A stretch of DNA of 48,096 nucleotides from Ruminococcus sp. Lineage in GTDB: Bacteria; Bacillota; Clostridia; Oscillospirales; Ruminococcaceae. A model generated the notes under the pieces. It had not been told where the DNA came from and made no database searches. It saw only the letters and a program-made list of their open reading frames with translations. A program made the translations under genes and the position numbers. Location of the stretch: positions 1-48,096 of the forward strand of contig NZ_JAILMR010000001.1 in NCBI RefSeq assembly GCF_024692365.1, given 5' to 3'. Positions 1 to 8,270 of the stretch are shown one piece after another. Within the stretch, counting starts at the first letter, position 1, and the number at the start of each line of letters is the position of its first letter.

Positions 1-141
1 GACTGACGAGCAAAAGGGTGTACAGATAATCTTCTCGGATATAGCTGTAAACTCTGATAAAGGCAACTTCTCAGTTTACGATTACATAAGGGCAGAGCTT
101 ATCGATAAAGGCATACCGGAAGATGAGATAATCTTTGCACC
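1..141. repeat. Terminal direct repeat, left copy (circular closure)
   Basis: Bases 1-141 match bases 47956-48096 exactly, including the last bases of the window. Both copies lie in the same codon phase of one gene, so this is the overlap of an opened circle and not a biological repeat. Removing one copy leaves 47,955 bp. A length of 141 equals the largest default k-mer of the MEGAHIT assembler, which would produce such an overlap on a circular contig; that origin is an inference. Confidence 0.95.
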
Positions 142-1288
142 GAAGTCAGACAGCAAGGAGCGAGAAGCAATCTTTGCAGATATAAATGCCGGCAAGTACA
201 GAGTGGTCATAGCAAGCACAAATACGCTCGGTACGGGCGCCAATATTCAGCAGCACCTGTATGCTCTGCATCACATAGACGTGCCGTGGAAACCCTCAGA
301 TTTCGAGCAGCGTGAAGGACGAATACTTCGTCAGGGCAACAGCTTCGACGAGGTAGAGATCTTCAACTACGTAACCGAAGGTACACTCGATAGCTATCTG
401 TATCAGACAGTCACAGATAAGGCTAGATTCATAGCACAGCTGCTTGACGATAAGTGTCCGGCAAGAGTGTCTGAGGACTGCGATGAAAAGGTACTCACAT
501 TCGGTGAGATACAAGCAGCAGCCGAAGGCAATCCTGACTTCAAGAGACGTATAGAACTTGCCAATGAGATAGCAGAGCTGACAATGCTGCGTAATGAGTA
601 TATGCATGAAACAGCAGTCACCAGAATGAAAGCAGAACGCCTGCCGGCTCAGATCGAGCACAAAAAAGAGGTGCTTGAAAAGATACGCACAGATGGCAAA
701 GCAGCAGAAAAGATCAAAGAACTTTGCATCGAAACAACAGGCGGTAACAAGCTGACAGAAAAGAAAAATATCAATGCAGTTCTGCTTAGTATGGCAGAGA
801 AAAAGCTTGATAAGGATAATACAGACAATACTGAAATATCCGTGAACGGTTTCACTGTTTCTGCATTCAATAACGGTGGCGATGATGTAAAATTCTCCAT
901 CAAGGGAGAAGCTGCATATACAGTTACCGCAGGAACAAGCGAGGGTCAGGACAACTATCAGAGGTTAATGAATTTCTTTGAGAATTTTTCATCGACCGAG
1001 ACAAAAGTTGTTTCTGAGATAACCAAGCTGGAAACCGATCTGGAACAGTCTATCCAAAGAATAGAGCAGCCATTCGATCAGGAACAGGTGCTTGAAGCCA
1101 AGGAAGAAGAACTGGCTAAGTTGGAGAGAAAACTCAGCAATATAACAGCTCAGACAGATGATATTTTCGATGCGGAGGAAGAACCGTATGAGGAAACGAG
1201 AGAAGAAAATCAGGCAAGAAAAGAACTATATAATACAGACGGTGATGATTATCAGCCGTTGGAAAATGACAATGGAATGACGAGATAA
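2..1288 (+). CDS. 3' end of giant methylase-helicase (continues from 38780)
   Basis: This is the C-terminal part of the gene that begins at 38780 and crosses the circle junction; codon phase is kept across the overlap. It holds the second helicase lobe. Visible motifs are the conserved stretch LGTGANIQQ and the arginine-finger motif QREGRILRQGN, at about residues 3137-3172 of the full protein, both typical of SNF2/DEAH helicases. After these come about 250 residues that are mostly charged and helical with coiled-coil character, ending at TAA 1286-1288. An ATG at 203 is internal and should not be used as a start. The primase gene follows 94 bases downstream on the same strand. Confidence 0.9.
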   Translation, partial: TDEQKGVQIIFSDIAVNSDKGNFSVYDYIRAELIDKGIPEDEIIFAPKSDSKEREAIFADINAGKYRVVIASTNTLGTGANIQQHLYALHHIDVPWKPSDFEQREGRILRQGNSFDEVEIFNYVTEGTLDSYLYQTVTDKARFIAQLLDDKCPARVSEDCDEKVLTFGEIQAAAEGNPDFKRRIELANEIAELTMLRNEYMHETAVTRMKAERLPAQIEHKKEVLEKIRTDGKAAEKIKELCIETTGGNKLTEKKNINAVLLSMAEKKLDKDNTDNTEISVNGFTVSAFNNGGDDVKFSIKGEAAYTVTAGTSEGQDNYQRLMNFFENFSSTETKVVSEITKLETDLEQSIQRIEQPFDQEQVLEAKEEELAKLERKLSNITAQTDDIFDAEEEPYEETREENQARKELYNTDGDDYQPLENDNGMTR

Positions 1289-1311
1289 TATCTCAAAAAA
1301 AATGTTGCAGA

Positions 1312-1350
1312 TTTGTAAACGCCCTTGCAAATTCCGCAGGGGTGTTTGCA
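1312..1350 (+). promoter_or_regulatory. Hairpin leader before the primase gene
   Basis: Two arms of about 14 bases (1315-1328 and 1336-1349) pair with a 7-base loop, allowing G-U pairs. No U-run follows, so it is not a plain intrinsic terminator. It fills the gap between the helicase stop and the primase ribosome site, and could be an mRNA processing or stability element. Confidence 0.5.
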
Positions 1351-1382
1351 GATATCTGTACATAAATGAAAGGAGTTTTAGC

Positions 1383-2441
1383 ATGGAAAAAGAAAAGTTT
1401 CAGGAGCTTGTAGCCATAGCAAGAGAAGCAGATATACTTAATTATTTCAGAGAAAGTGGTTACGATATCGAGCGTAAAGGGGAAAACTATTACGTGAAAG
1501 ACTTTCCGGGGCTCTGCATTAATCCGAACAGAAACCAATGGTATCACCATTATACGAATGTCGGAAGGACGAACAACTCTATTGACTGCCTTACACTTGT
1601 ATTGCACAAGGAATTTAAGGAAGCTGTTTATGAGCTGACTGGTAGAGATATTGAGCAGTACCGTATGACAGAAAGTAATCATAATAATCCAAAACAACAG
1701 CATGAAATACATCAAGCAACAGAAAAGAAAAACAAAGAATTAGTTATGCCAGATAAAGCACCGAACATGAGAAGAATGTTTGCTTATTTCTGTCAGACAA
1801 GAAAAATTCCATCAAAGATAGTTTCTGAATTCGTTCACGCTGAACTGCTTTATCAATCGGAAAATAGTGTAGATGTGATGATAAAAGGAGTCAAGCAAAA
1901 ATTCAATAATGCAAATGCAGTTTTTGTTCACAAGAACAGCAAAGGTGAGATAATTGGCGGTGAGGTTCAGGGCTGCAACTCATACAAAAGATTTAAAGGA
2001 ATTGCAGAGGGAACAGGTGATAGTGCATTTACATTCTATCCCGTTCCAAGCAAAGATGGCAAACCTAAGAGAGCATACATATTTGAGAGTGCAATAGACC
2101 TTATGAGCTTTTACACATTCTGCAACAAAGAAAAGATCGAGGGCGCACTATTCGTTTCAATGGCAGGATTAAAACCTACTGTTCCAAAGCAATTGGAAGC
2201 AGAGGGTATAAAGATCATATCATGTGTTGATAATGATGATGCCGGAAGAAAGTTTGAAGCAGATAACGGCTTTAAACGTTCTGATAGTGTTAAGCACTTG
2301 CTTGATGAGAAAGGGTTCAAAGATTGGAACGAATTACTTGTTTTTAAAAGCGAAAATGCAAATGCGAACCTATTGGAAAACAGCAAGCCTAGTTTAAAAC
2401 AAGAATCAAATAATATGACTTATGAACCGAGGAGAAGATAA
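1383..2441 (+). CDS. CHC2/toprim primase-like protein (DUF3991-TOPRIM)
   Basis: 352 residues. The first ~90 residues look like the DUF3991/CHC2 type region found in primase-like proteins of Firmicutes mobile elements. The C-terminal half is a toprim fold: FESAIDLMSF carries the toprim glutamate and CVDNDDAGRKF the paired acidic residues that bind metal. Such proteins probably lay down primers on plasmid single strands after transfer; that role is inferred from the family. The start is ATG 1383, with AAAGGAG just upstream. An in-frame ATG at 1302 has no ribosome site and lies in the hairpin leader. It is followed directly (TAAATG) by the next gene, and the relaxase is 0.6 kb downstream. Confidence 0.82.
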   Translation: MEKEKFQELVAIAREADILNYFRESGYDIERKGENYYVKDFPGLCINPNRNQWYHHYTNVGRTNNSIDCLTLVLHKEFKEAVYELTGRDIEQYRMTESNHNNPKQQHEIHQATEKKNKELVMPDKAPNMRRMFAYFCQTRKIPSKIVSEFVHAELLYQSENSVDVMIKGVKQKFNNANAVFVHKNSKGEIIGGEVQGCNSYKRFKGIAEGTGDSAFTFYPVPSKDGKPKRAYIFESAIDLMSFYTFCNKEKIEGALFVSMAGLKPTVPKQLEAEGIKIISCVDNDDAGRKFEADNGFKRSDSVKHLLDEKGFKDWNELLVFKSENANANLLENSKPSLKQESNNMTYEPRRR

Positions 2442-2759
2442 ATGGCAAAGAAAAAAACAGGAACAGTTGAAGTCTTTCTCAATAAAGAATTTTTCAATTC
2501 AATGGTGTCACTTTTGTCTGCTTTCATTGAAGCAGATGAAAGTAATAAATATGGTGTATATGCATCTAGGCTGAAAGAAAAGATAATGACATACAGTCGA
2601 ACATTCACACACAATGAGACAGAAAATGCAGCAACATACTTCTACGAAGATGAAGCTGCTATGCTGATAAAACTGTGTGCAATTTACGTCAGCGCAACAG
2701 ATAATCCGAGTGAGGATTTTTTTCAGCAGCTTATAGATAGGAGGAAAAAAATCGAATGA
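2442..2759 (+). CDS. Hypothetical 105-residue protein between primase and relaxase
   Basis: I do not recognise the family. The ATG follows the primase stop with no gap, so the two are almost certainly co-translated. The protein is mixed helical with an acidic middle and a basic end (RRKKIE). There is no membrane segment or signal peptide. Its place between a primase and an oriT/relaxase module suggests an accessory role in DNA processing, but nothing in the sequence proves this. Confidence 0.65.
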   Translation: MAKKKTGTVEVFLNKEFFNSMVSLLSAFIEADESNKYGVYASRLKEKIMTYSRTFTHNETENAATYFYEDEAAMLIKLCAIYVSATDNPSEDFFQQLIDRRKKIE

Positions 2760-2789
2760 AATATGATAGCATTTTGTTGAGCGTTCAGC

Positions 2790-2975
2790 ACTCAGGGGTT
2801 TGGGGATTTGCCCCAAGTTTGCAGAGCAAACCAAGCGGTCAAGGCTGCAAGTCTTGCCCAATAAATGAAGCGCAGCGGAATGGTCTGTTTTGATGAGCCT
2901 TTTTAGGCTTGTCAAAACAGATATTGGGTAATCACTATCCGTTATGACGCAACGCAGAATAACGGGTAGTGAACA
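2790..2975 (+). other. Candidate origin of transfer (oriT), four hairpins
   Basis: The 259-bp gap before the relaxase holds four inverted repeats in a row. TTGGGG/CCCCAA is at 2800-2816. GTTTGC/GCAAAC is at 2817-2831. Two 16-base arms with a 4-base loop are at 2885-2920, with two mismatches. Two 14-base arms are at 2932-2972, with one mismatch. No open frame of note crosses it. A hairpin cluster directly upstream of a MOBV relaxase is the usual place for oriT. The nick site cannot be fixed by eye. Confidence 0.6.
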
Positions 2976-3018
2976 ACTCCATAACTGATAATACTTATCT
3001 GAAAAGGAAGTGAGAAAA

Positions 3019-4881
3019 GTGAAGCAACTAAGTATCAGTTTCACTCTAGGTAGAGCGAGTATTCCAAAGCAATCAAATCTCGAACATAATAACCGGGAAT
3101 ATATTGCAAAGAATGTTGACGGTAGCAAAACAAAAGACAACATCACGTACAAAAAAGAAGATGTTGAGGATGCATACAATAAACTGTTCGGACAGGCAGT
3201 TGCAGAATATAATGCAAAACAGAAGCGTAAAGATAGAATGATAGAAAATTACTATGAGCATATAGCAAACGGAAAAAGAGAAGAAGCATACTATGAAGCT
3301 ATCGTCCAGTACGGTGACAGCAAAACTGCTCCATGTGATAGCAGCACCGGTGAAGAATGTAAGATCATGTTGGATGAATTTATGAAGGATTTTATAAAAC
3401 AGAATCCAAACCTATATGTATTCAATGCAGTAATGCATAACGATGAAGCAAGCCCGCACCTTCACATCAACTTTATTCCGTTTTATACCAAGAATAGAAA
3501 AAACGGTTTAAGTAAAGGTGTATCACTCAAGGCTGCACTTGATGAACAAGGGATACGTGCAAAGAGCATAATGGAAAATCAGCTTACGATTTGGGAAGAA
3601 AGCGAACGTGCTGCCATGGAGAAAATTTTGAATGCTCATGGAATGGAGCGTGAGGATAAAAATGCAACTTATGCTCATATGACCGTAGAAGAATATAAAC
3701 GCACTCAGGATGAAAAAAAGATTATTGCTGCATTGAGAAAGCAGAAGAGTATTTCCGAGACTGATCTGAAAAAAGAAAGTGTAATTCAGCTGCGGAATAA
3801 AATCAGTTCTCTTGAAAAAGAAAACAAAAATCTTACGGAGCAGAAGCGTTCGCCTTACAAATCATTTTTCTATTCGGACCCGGAGAAACAATCTTATGTG
3901 CAGTCGAAACTCGATCTGCTTGATATTAATTATCGTGAGACAGAGAACGGCTTTGAAGCACAAGAGTATTTAGTAGAACGTATCAGAAGAATTGAAAAAG
4001 AATACGTACCTAAGAAAACAACAGCAAGAGAACGGCTGCGTGAAGATATTGATCGTTTGCTCATGCAGTCCAAAGATATTGATGAGCTTCTGAAAAAACT
4101 CGAAGAAAAGAAATACACTATCAAACAAGGTAAATATATTTCTGTGAAACCCCTCGGCGGTGAACGTTTCATCAGACTAAAATCTCTCGGTGAGAATTAC
4201 AGTGAGTTCGCTCTCAGGAACAGGATCAATGCAATGAAAAAGTTCGAGGGCAACATTCAGAGTAAGATCAGCAACACCGAGAAAGATACTCCCGAATTCT
4301 ATGTGCTGCGCTCTATGCAGTTTTACATTATTGCTTTCAAAAGGAACGCGCTGCCAATGAATAAGCTCAATAGTAAAAAGCCATTCACATGGACAAACGA
4401 TAAGGAGCTTGACAGGCTCACGGCTCTTAATGCAAAGATAAACTCCGGTGCAACACTGGAAAGCATAAGAGACGAATTTCACGCTGCCGAGCAGAACTTA
4501 TCTGAAAAAGAAAATGTTTTTTCCAAGGCAAAGAAAGATTTAGTTTCTTACTATGAACTAAAAGAAAAGATAAGCATTGTATATGAAGGAAAAACATCAG
4601 ATAAATTCACAAGAGACCAAGCGCTGCAAACATTGAGCAAGTTCCCTAGCATAAACGAAAAGAACTACGGAAAGATAAATACTCTGATAGAGAATCAGAG
4701 GAAAGCTTTAAGTGCTGCCGAGATAAATGTGAAGGCTGCACGATCTGAGCTGGCAACAGCTGCGGACAGTTATTCTACCATGGAGAAAATCATGGGCGGT
4801 ACTTATGTACAGTCGTTGGCTGCTGCGGAACGTGATCGCAGAGAAGCAGAGATTATTCCGAATGGATTAAAAAACTCCTGA
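3019..4881 (+). CDS. MOBV-type relaxase (Mob/Pre family)
   Basis: About 620 residues. It should nick one strand at oriT and stay bound to the 5' end as the strand leaves through the mating channel. The N-terminal third has the MOBV signatures HNNRE and, at residues 140-149, HNDEASPHLH, the histidine cluster that holds the catalytic metal. The rest is long charged helices with coiled-coil character. GTG 3019 is preferred because AAGGAAG lies 9 bases upstream; an in-frame GTG at 3010 overlaps that ribosome site. The full length and the adjacent hairpin cluster suggest a working relaxase. A strong terminator follows at once. Confidence 0.85.
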   Translation: MKQLSISFTLGRASIPKQSNLEHNNREYIAKNVDGSKTKDNITYKKEDVEDAYNKLFGQAVAEYNAKQKRKDRMIENYYEHIANGKREEAYYEAIVQYGDSKTAPCDSSTGEECKIMLDEFMKDFIKQNPNLYVFNAVMHNDEASPHLHINFIPFYTKNRKNGLSKGVSLKAALDEQGIRAKSIMENQLTIWEESERAAMEKILNAHGMEREDKNATYAHMTVEEYKRTQDEKKIIAALRKQKSISETDLKKESVIQLRNKISSLEKENKNLTEQKRSPYKSFFYSDPEKQSYVQSKLDLLDINYRETENGFEAQEYLVERIRRIEKEYVPKKTTARERLREDIDRLLMQSKDIDELLKKLEEKKYTIKQGKYISVKPLGGERFIRLKSLGENYSEFALRNRINAMKKFEGNIQSKISNTEKDTPEFYVLRSMQFYIIAFKRNALPMNKLNSKKPFTWTNDKELDRLTALNAKINSGATLESIRDEFHAAEQNLSEKENVFSKAKKDLVSYYELKEKISIVYEGKTSDKFTRDQALQTLSKFPSINEKNYGKINTLIENQRKALSAAEINVKAARSELATAADSYSTMEKIMGGTYVQSLAAAERDRREAEIIPNGLKNS

Positions 4882-4887
4882 AAAGAT

Positions 4888-4922
4888 AAGAACGTGTTTT
4901 ATTTAAAGCACGTTCTTTTTTT
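4888..4922 (+). terminator. Intrinsic terminator after relaxase
   Basis: AAGAACGTG (4888-4896) pairs with CACGTTCTT (4909-4917) and is followed by an unbroken T-run to 4922. It ends the helicase-primase-relaxase transcript. Confidence 0.9.
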
Positions 4923-5393
4923 ATGTATCTGAGCCTTTCTCCTATTCTATGTTTTTTATACTGCGCATAACAAAACATAGAATAATATATATAGGAATAT
5001 ATTAAAAGGTAGGATTGTATAGTTGTTTTAATTTCCATAATACAACCTCGATTTTTCGGCTTTTTATCTTCTTGTTAAGTGGTCAAAAAAAGGAAATTTG
5101 ATTTGGTATGGATTACCTGTTTTAATAAACGATGTATGGTATCAAAACGGAAAAATGGATTTTTTGTCATTCTGTACCAAGTGTAATTTCAAAAGTCATT
5201 TCATAACAATAATTCTTATTTCAATGGTTCTTTTCTACCACAAAACCGAATAGCTCTCTCAGGACGGCTCCTGTTCAGCTTCCAACGTCAGAAAAAAAGA
5301 CCGCCAAGAACAATGACGATCTGAAACAGCATACACTTTTAAGCCTTACGGTAAATATGCCGTAAAGCTTGCTTGAAATGCGTTGTATTTATT
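4923..5393. other. Gene-free region beside rep; possible replication origin
   Basis: 470 bases with no credible gene. It contains a perfect 13-base inverted repeat (TATTCTATGTTTT 4943-4955 with its complement 4972-4984), an AT-rich stretch at 4981-5010, and a hairpin with 11-base arms at 5341-5370 with one mismatch. I see no clear iterons. It sits directly downstream of the putative initiator gene. An AT-rich, hairpin-bearing gap there would suit an origin, but this is inference. Confidence 0.35.
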
Positions 5394-6377
5394 TTAAATA
5401 TTAAGTGCTTGTCTAATAAATGCGTGGACGATCTTCGCCCTTACAAGCGCACAATCGGCAATTGCTGCATCAACTATTTTTTCGATTTTTTTGCCGATCT
5501 CTTTGGCTGTATTGCGATACTGGTTTACAAGAGCAGCTATATCGTTTATCTCCTGCGCGGGTGCTATGTATTTTCCATTCTTATGCTGCCTGCGTAGAAT
5601 ATTACGAACTGTGTGACGGTCTGAACGGAAATGCTTTTCCGTTGTCTGCCCTTTTTGACGTTCACCAAAAATATCTTTTTTCGATGTAGTAACGATATTA
5701 ACAATCTCCTGTCTGAAGATCTCACAAAAAGAGAAATGCACTTTGCTTTTAGGCGCAGAGAGGCTCTCGGTCTGATCGTCCTCACGATTAGCCGAACTAT
5801 CTACTTTTATATACTCATTGGCTTTTATCTTGTAGATTGCTTTACGGACTGTCTGTGTCGATATGTTAAGCTGTTTGGCGATAGAGCGATAGGCGGAAAA
5901 CTTGGTGTTAAAATCAACACTGTTGCTCAGATCACCGCTTTTATAAGCTCTGAAAAACAGATACAGCAATACCCTTATCTCAGCATGAGTGAGCGTTTTG
6001 AGTATATCGCATTTTAGCCAAGTGTAGTCGATTTTTACGAAGTCAGAGAATGGCTTGTCCTCTCCAAAGTCATTATATGGGAATCTAAGACAGATATCGC
6101 CTTTGCAGCTGCTCTTTTCCTTGACGATCAGAGGACTTTCAACGGTCTTATGCTTTGATATATTATATGTTACCATCGTGTTTTCAAGGCGGTGCAAATT
6201 AGCATAAAAGACCTTACTATCTACGCCCATGATCTGTTCCATGTCGGCATGGTGTATAGTGATCCTGCCGTTCTGGTCACAATGGCTGAGAAGATAGACA
6301 GCCAGAATGATAGCGTATTTAGTAAGGTCTCTCGATGTATAAAGTGCCTTAAATGTAAAATCTTTGATTGTTTGCAT
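5394..6377 (-). CDS. Putative plasmid replication initiator, two winged helices
   Basis: 327 residues. I do not recognise a named Rep family with certainty. Two helix-turn-helix/winged-helix regions are visible, near residues 15-70 and 130-200; the second reads SIAKQLNISTQTVRKAIYKI. Tandem winged helices are the usual build of theta-plasmid initiators. Context supports this: it is the only candidate on a clearly extrachromosomal circle, it has its own perfect promoter (6607-6635) and a ~220-base leader, and a short RNA is encoded against that leader. The start is ATG 6377, with GAGGT 8 bases upstream. The C-terminal 100 residues are basic. It could instead be another HTH regulator. Confidence 0.6.
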   Translation of the reverse strand: MQTIKDFTFKALYTSRDLTKYAIILAVYLLSHCDQNGRITIHHADMEQIMGVDSKVFYANLHRLENTMVTYNISKHKTVESPLIVKEKSSCKGDICLRFPYNDFGEDKPFSDFVKIDYTWLKCDILKTLTHAEIRVLLYLFFRAYKSGDLSNSVDFNTKFSAYRSIAKQLNISTQTVRKAIYKIKANEYIKVDSSANREDDQTESLSAPKSKVHFSFCEIFRQEIVNIVTTSKKDIFGERQKGQTTEKHFRSDRHTVRNILRRQHKNGKYIAPAQEINDIAALVNQYRNTAKEIGKKIEKIVDAAIADCALVRAKIVHAFIRQALNI

Positions 6378-6464
6378 AAAAAAACCTCATTTCGTTTGGC
6401 AATAACTGTTTTAACCGCAAACGAAACAAGGTACTTACTATATCAAAAAACTTCACTGACCCTA

Positions 6465-6493
6465 TTGACAATCAGTGCTTTTTGTGGTATAAT
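6465..6493 (+). promoter_or_regulatory. Perfect promoter of the antisense-type RNA
   Basis: TTGACA 6465-6470, a 17-base spacer, and TATAAT 6488-6493 with an extended TGG before it. No gene lies downstream on this strand before a terminator. Confidence 0.88.
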
Positions 6494-6499
6494 ACGTAC

Positions 6500-6580
6500 A
6501 GAAAGTTGAGTTGTTTTGGGTTTCGGACAAAACAGCTTGAATGGGAAAATCGTTCTACCAAAACGATTTTCCTTTTTTTC
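6500..6580 (+). ncRNA. Candidate antisense RNA controlling rep (ctRNA)
   Basis: About 80 bases between a consensus promoter and a strong terminator (GGAAAATCGTT 6544-6554 with AACGATTTTCC 6562-6572, then seven T). A first hairpin (AGTTGTTTTG with CAAAACAGCT) encloses a loop containing UUCG, which fits the YUNR U-turn pattern of fast-pairing antisense loops. The RNA is fully complementary to the long leader of the rep mRNA made from 6607-6635 on the other strand. This is the textbook layout for plasmid copy control by antisense RNA. There is no open frame in it. Confidence 0.75.
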
Positions 6581-6606
6581 TGCCTAAATATTTTGTTGAT
6601 ACTGCA

Positions 6607-6635
6607 ATTATAGCACAATATGTAGCGCTTGTCAA
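6607..6635 (-). promoter_or_regulatory. Perfect promoter for rep
   Basis: On the minus strand: TTGACA (complement of 6630-6635), 17 bases, TATAAT (complement of 6607-6612). It reads toward the rep start at 6377, giving a leader of about 220 bases that crosses the opposing short RNA. Confidence 0.85.
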
Positions 6636-6697
6636 GCAGACTTTGACATTTTTAATACAATTATTTTTCTAAACGATTACTAAAAGATATTTATCTT

Positions 6698-6734
6698 AAA
6701 TCACTTTGCCAACAAAGAGGCAAGGTGATTTTTT
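6698..6734 (-). terminator. Terminator-like hairpin at the end of the minus-strand small-gene run
   Basis: AAATCACTTTGCC (6698-6710) pairs with GGCAAGGTGATTT (6719-6731). The T-run is strong on the plus strand and weak on the minus strand, so it may work in both directions. It separates the small-gene operon from rep. Confidence 0.6.
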
Positions 6735-6735
6735 A

Positions 6736-7059
6736 TTATCCGGGATTTTCATCCTTGCTTGCTCTCCATTGAGCTATTCTCTGTGCGTTTTTACTTTGCT
6801 TGTATTTATAAAACGGTCTTTGTGCGGGAATATATGATTGAACCGTCTTTATAGATAACTTGACACTATCTGCAATTTCTTGGACTGACTTTCCTTGTTT
6901 ATGAAGCTCTAGGATCCTTTGGTGTTTATCATTCAACACATAACCGTTTGATGACAAAACTTTAGTGATCCGGTTCCAGCTTATGCCGAGTTGCGTTGCT
7001 GTGCCTTTTATGCTGCCTATTTTATCATAAGTCCGGCAGATCTCTTTGATTTCGTCCAC
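6736..7059 (-). CDS. Small helix-turn-helix protein
   Basis: 107 residues. Two HTH-like segments are visible: one near residues 17-36 (TATQLGISWNRITKVL) and one near 55-75 (SVQEIADSVKLSIKTVQSYI), the latter much like sigma region 4 or transposase-type HTH. The tail is basic. The start is GTG 7059, with GAGGT upstream. It is the last gene of a minus-strand run and may be a plasmid regulator; its target is unknown. Confidence 0.65.
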   Translation of the reverse strand: MDEIKEICRTYDKIGSIKGTATQLGISWNRITKVLSSNGYVLNDKHQRILELHKQGKSVQEIADSVKLSIKTVQSYIPAQRPFYKYKQSKNAQRIAQWRASKDENPG

Positions 7060-7068
7060 GATCAGACC

Positions 7069-7359
7069 TCATTTCTTACCTTTTTTGTTTTGTAATGCTT
7101 TCTTTAACTTAGCATTTTCTTTTTGCAGAGTTTTAATCTGCCGATTTTGCGCTGAAATAGTGTTTTGGTGATTTATCACTTCTTCTCTGAGCCTGACTAT
7201 CTCTTTGAACTTCTCGTCAAGCATCAGACGGTATCTACGGCAAATGCCCGCAAATTCAAGGCATATTTTGCCGTAGTTCTCATTCATGATTTCAAATCGT
7301 TCTTTGGGCGTATTCACTTTACCAAAGGCACCGGTATAAACATCTTTCATATCGCTCAT
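7069..7359 (-). CDS. Small coiled-coil protein, hypothetical
   Basis: 96 residues. From about residue 50 there is a continuous coiled-coil heptad pattern, ending in a lysine-rich tail (KKALQNKKGKK). No family is recognised. The ATG at 7359 is preceded by AAAGGTAAG. It lies 9 bases upstream of the HTH gene on the same strand, so the two are likely co-translated. Confidence 0.6.
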   Translation of the reverse strand: MSDMKDVYTGAFGKVNTPKERFEIMNENYGKICLEFAGICRRYRLMLDEKFKEIVRLREEVINHQNTISAQNRQIKTLQKENAKLKKALQNKKGKK

Positions 7360-7393
7360 AGTAGACTTACCTTTATATCAGATTGGTGGTCTT

Positions 7394-7786
7394 TTAGAAG
7401 TATTGTGGATAACGAAGTTTGATAGCTTCAAAGAAATACTTAGCAAGGCTATCACAGAAGATTTCATTGGGTAAAAACTCAGCTTGCGGAAGGTCGTATC
7501 CATCAGGAGAAACGTCACCTGTACCGTCTGAACAGCAACTGTTCCAAAGATTAAAAGCAAGCCGTGTTACTCTTGCACTTGTCAAAGTCTGCCATGCCTT
7601 GAGCAAACCGTCACGCTTGATACCATCACCGTCGAAGTCAAAAACATCTTCAATGTGAAACCGGCAGGCTGTATCGAGGGAGAACAGATAGGCAACTGCC
7701 ATGTGACAGCTGTCAATACACTTCATTTTGTCGCAGATTTCATCAAATTTCTGCTTGTGTTCATCACTCTCAAATATGATCCCCAT
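7394..7786 (-). CDS. DUF6075-like protein
   Basis: 130 residues, resembling the DUF6075 family of Firmicutes mobile elements. The pattern is an N-terminal FESDEHKQKFDE, a middle with FDFDGDGI and an AFNLWN motif, and the ending YFFEAIKLRYPQYF. The function of the family is unknown. ATG 7786 is chosen because AAAGGAGTG lies just upstream; an in-frame ATG 9 bases earlier has no ribosome site. Confidence 0.7.
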   Translation of the reverse strand: MGIIFESDEHKQKFDEICDKMKCIDSCHMAVAYLFSLDTACRFHIEDVFDFDGDGIKRDGLLKAWQTLTSARVTRLAFNLWNSCCSDGTGDVSPDGYDLPQAEFLPNEIFCDSLAKYFFEAIKLRYPQYF

Positions 7787-7825
7787 GTTTATCACTCCTT
7801 TCTAAATTCGTCATTATATCAACAT

Positions 7826-8101
7826 TCAAGGCGTATCTTCATTATTTTTACTGCCGATGAATGTTTCAAACAAATTATTGATTACGTACATGAAGCGGTG
7901 CATATCCGCAGGAGCGCACTTTTCAAGTGCATTATGTAGCTTGTCAGCTGCCCCATCAGCCCACGGCTCCGTGATGCCGTTATCTTCCAGAAAGTGCAAG
8001 GCTATGTAGTAATCAAGTCTTATCGCCATATTATGCCCTTTCTTCTCGCCGTCACTGATGACTTTTTCATAGTCCTTGCAGTAGTCCTCATAGGTTTTCA
8101 C
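7826..8101 (-). CDS. Hypothetical 91-residue helical protein
   Basis: It starts at GTG 8101 (protein begins VKTYEDYCKDYE), with GAAAGGAGC at a good distance, and overlaps the end of the preceding small gene by 14 bases. Longer readings of this frame overlap that gene and lack a ribosome site. The protein is helical and acidic, with no membrane segment. No family is recognised. Confidence 0.6.
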   Translation of the reverse strand: MKTYEDYCKDYEKVISDGEKKGHNMAIRLDYYIALHFLEDNGITEPWADGAADKLHNALEKCAPADMHRFMYVINNLFETFIGSKNNEDTP

Positions 8102-8264
8102 TCTCGTTTGCTCCTTTCTCAGTGACTTTGTAATACTGTCGGTGTTGTTCAGTTGAGCCTTTGCATGAATACAGCCCGCTTTGATACTGAACCTCATACG
8201 TTTCATGGATAAGTCTTTTGGCTCGTTCAAGCTGTTCCTTTGTGCCAATAATCCTGATTTCCAT
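8088..8264 (-). CDS. DUF3970-like 58-residue protein
   Basis: A small gene starting MEIRIIGTKEQLERAKRLI, with AAGGAAT upstream of ATG 8264. A leading beta strand, a helix and a short C-terminal strand with aromatic residues recall the DUF3970 family of small proteins in Firmicutes plasmids. It begins 7 bases after the HTH repressor stop and overlaps the next gene by 14 bases, so the run is translationally linked. Function unknown. Confidence 0.6.
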   Translation of the reverse strand: MEIRIIGTKEQLERAKRLIHETYEVQYQSGLYSCKGSTEQHRQYYKVTEKGANESENL

Positions 8265-8270
8265 ATTTAA

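Noticed and set aside
4853..5038. A 61-residue minus-strand frame over 4853-5038
   Set aside because: It lies across the relaxase terminator and has no ribosome site or protein-like composition.
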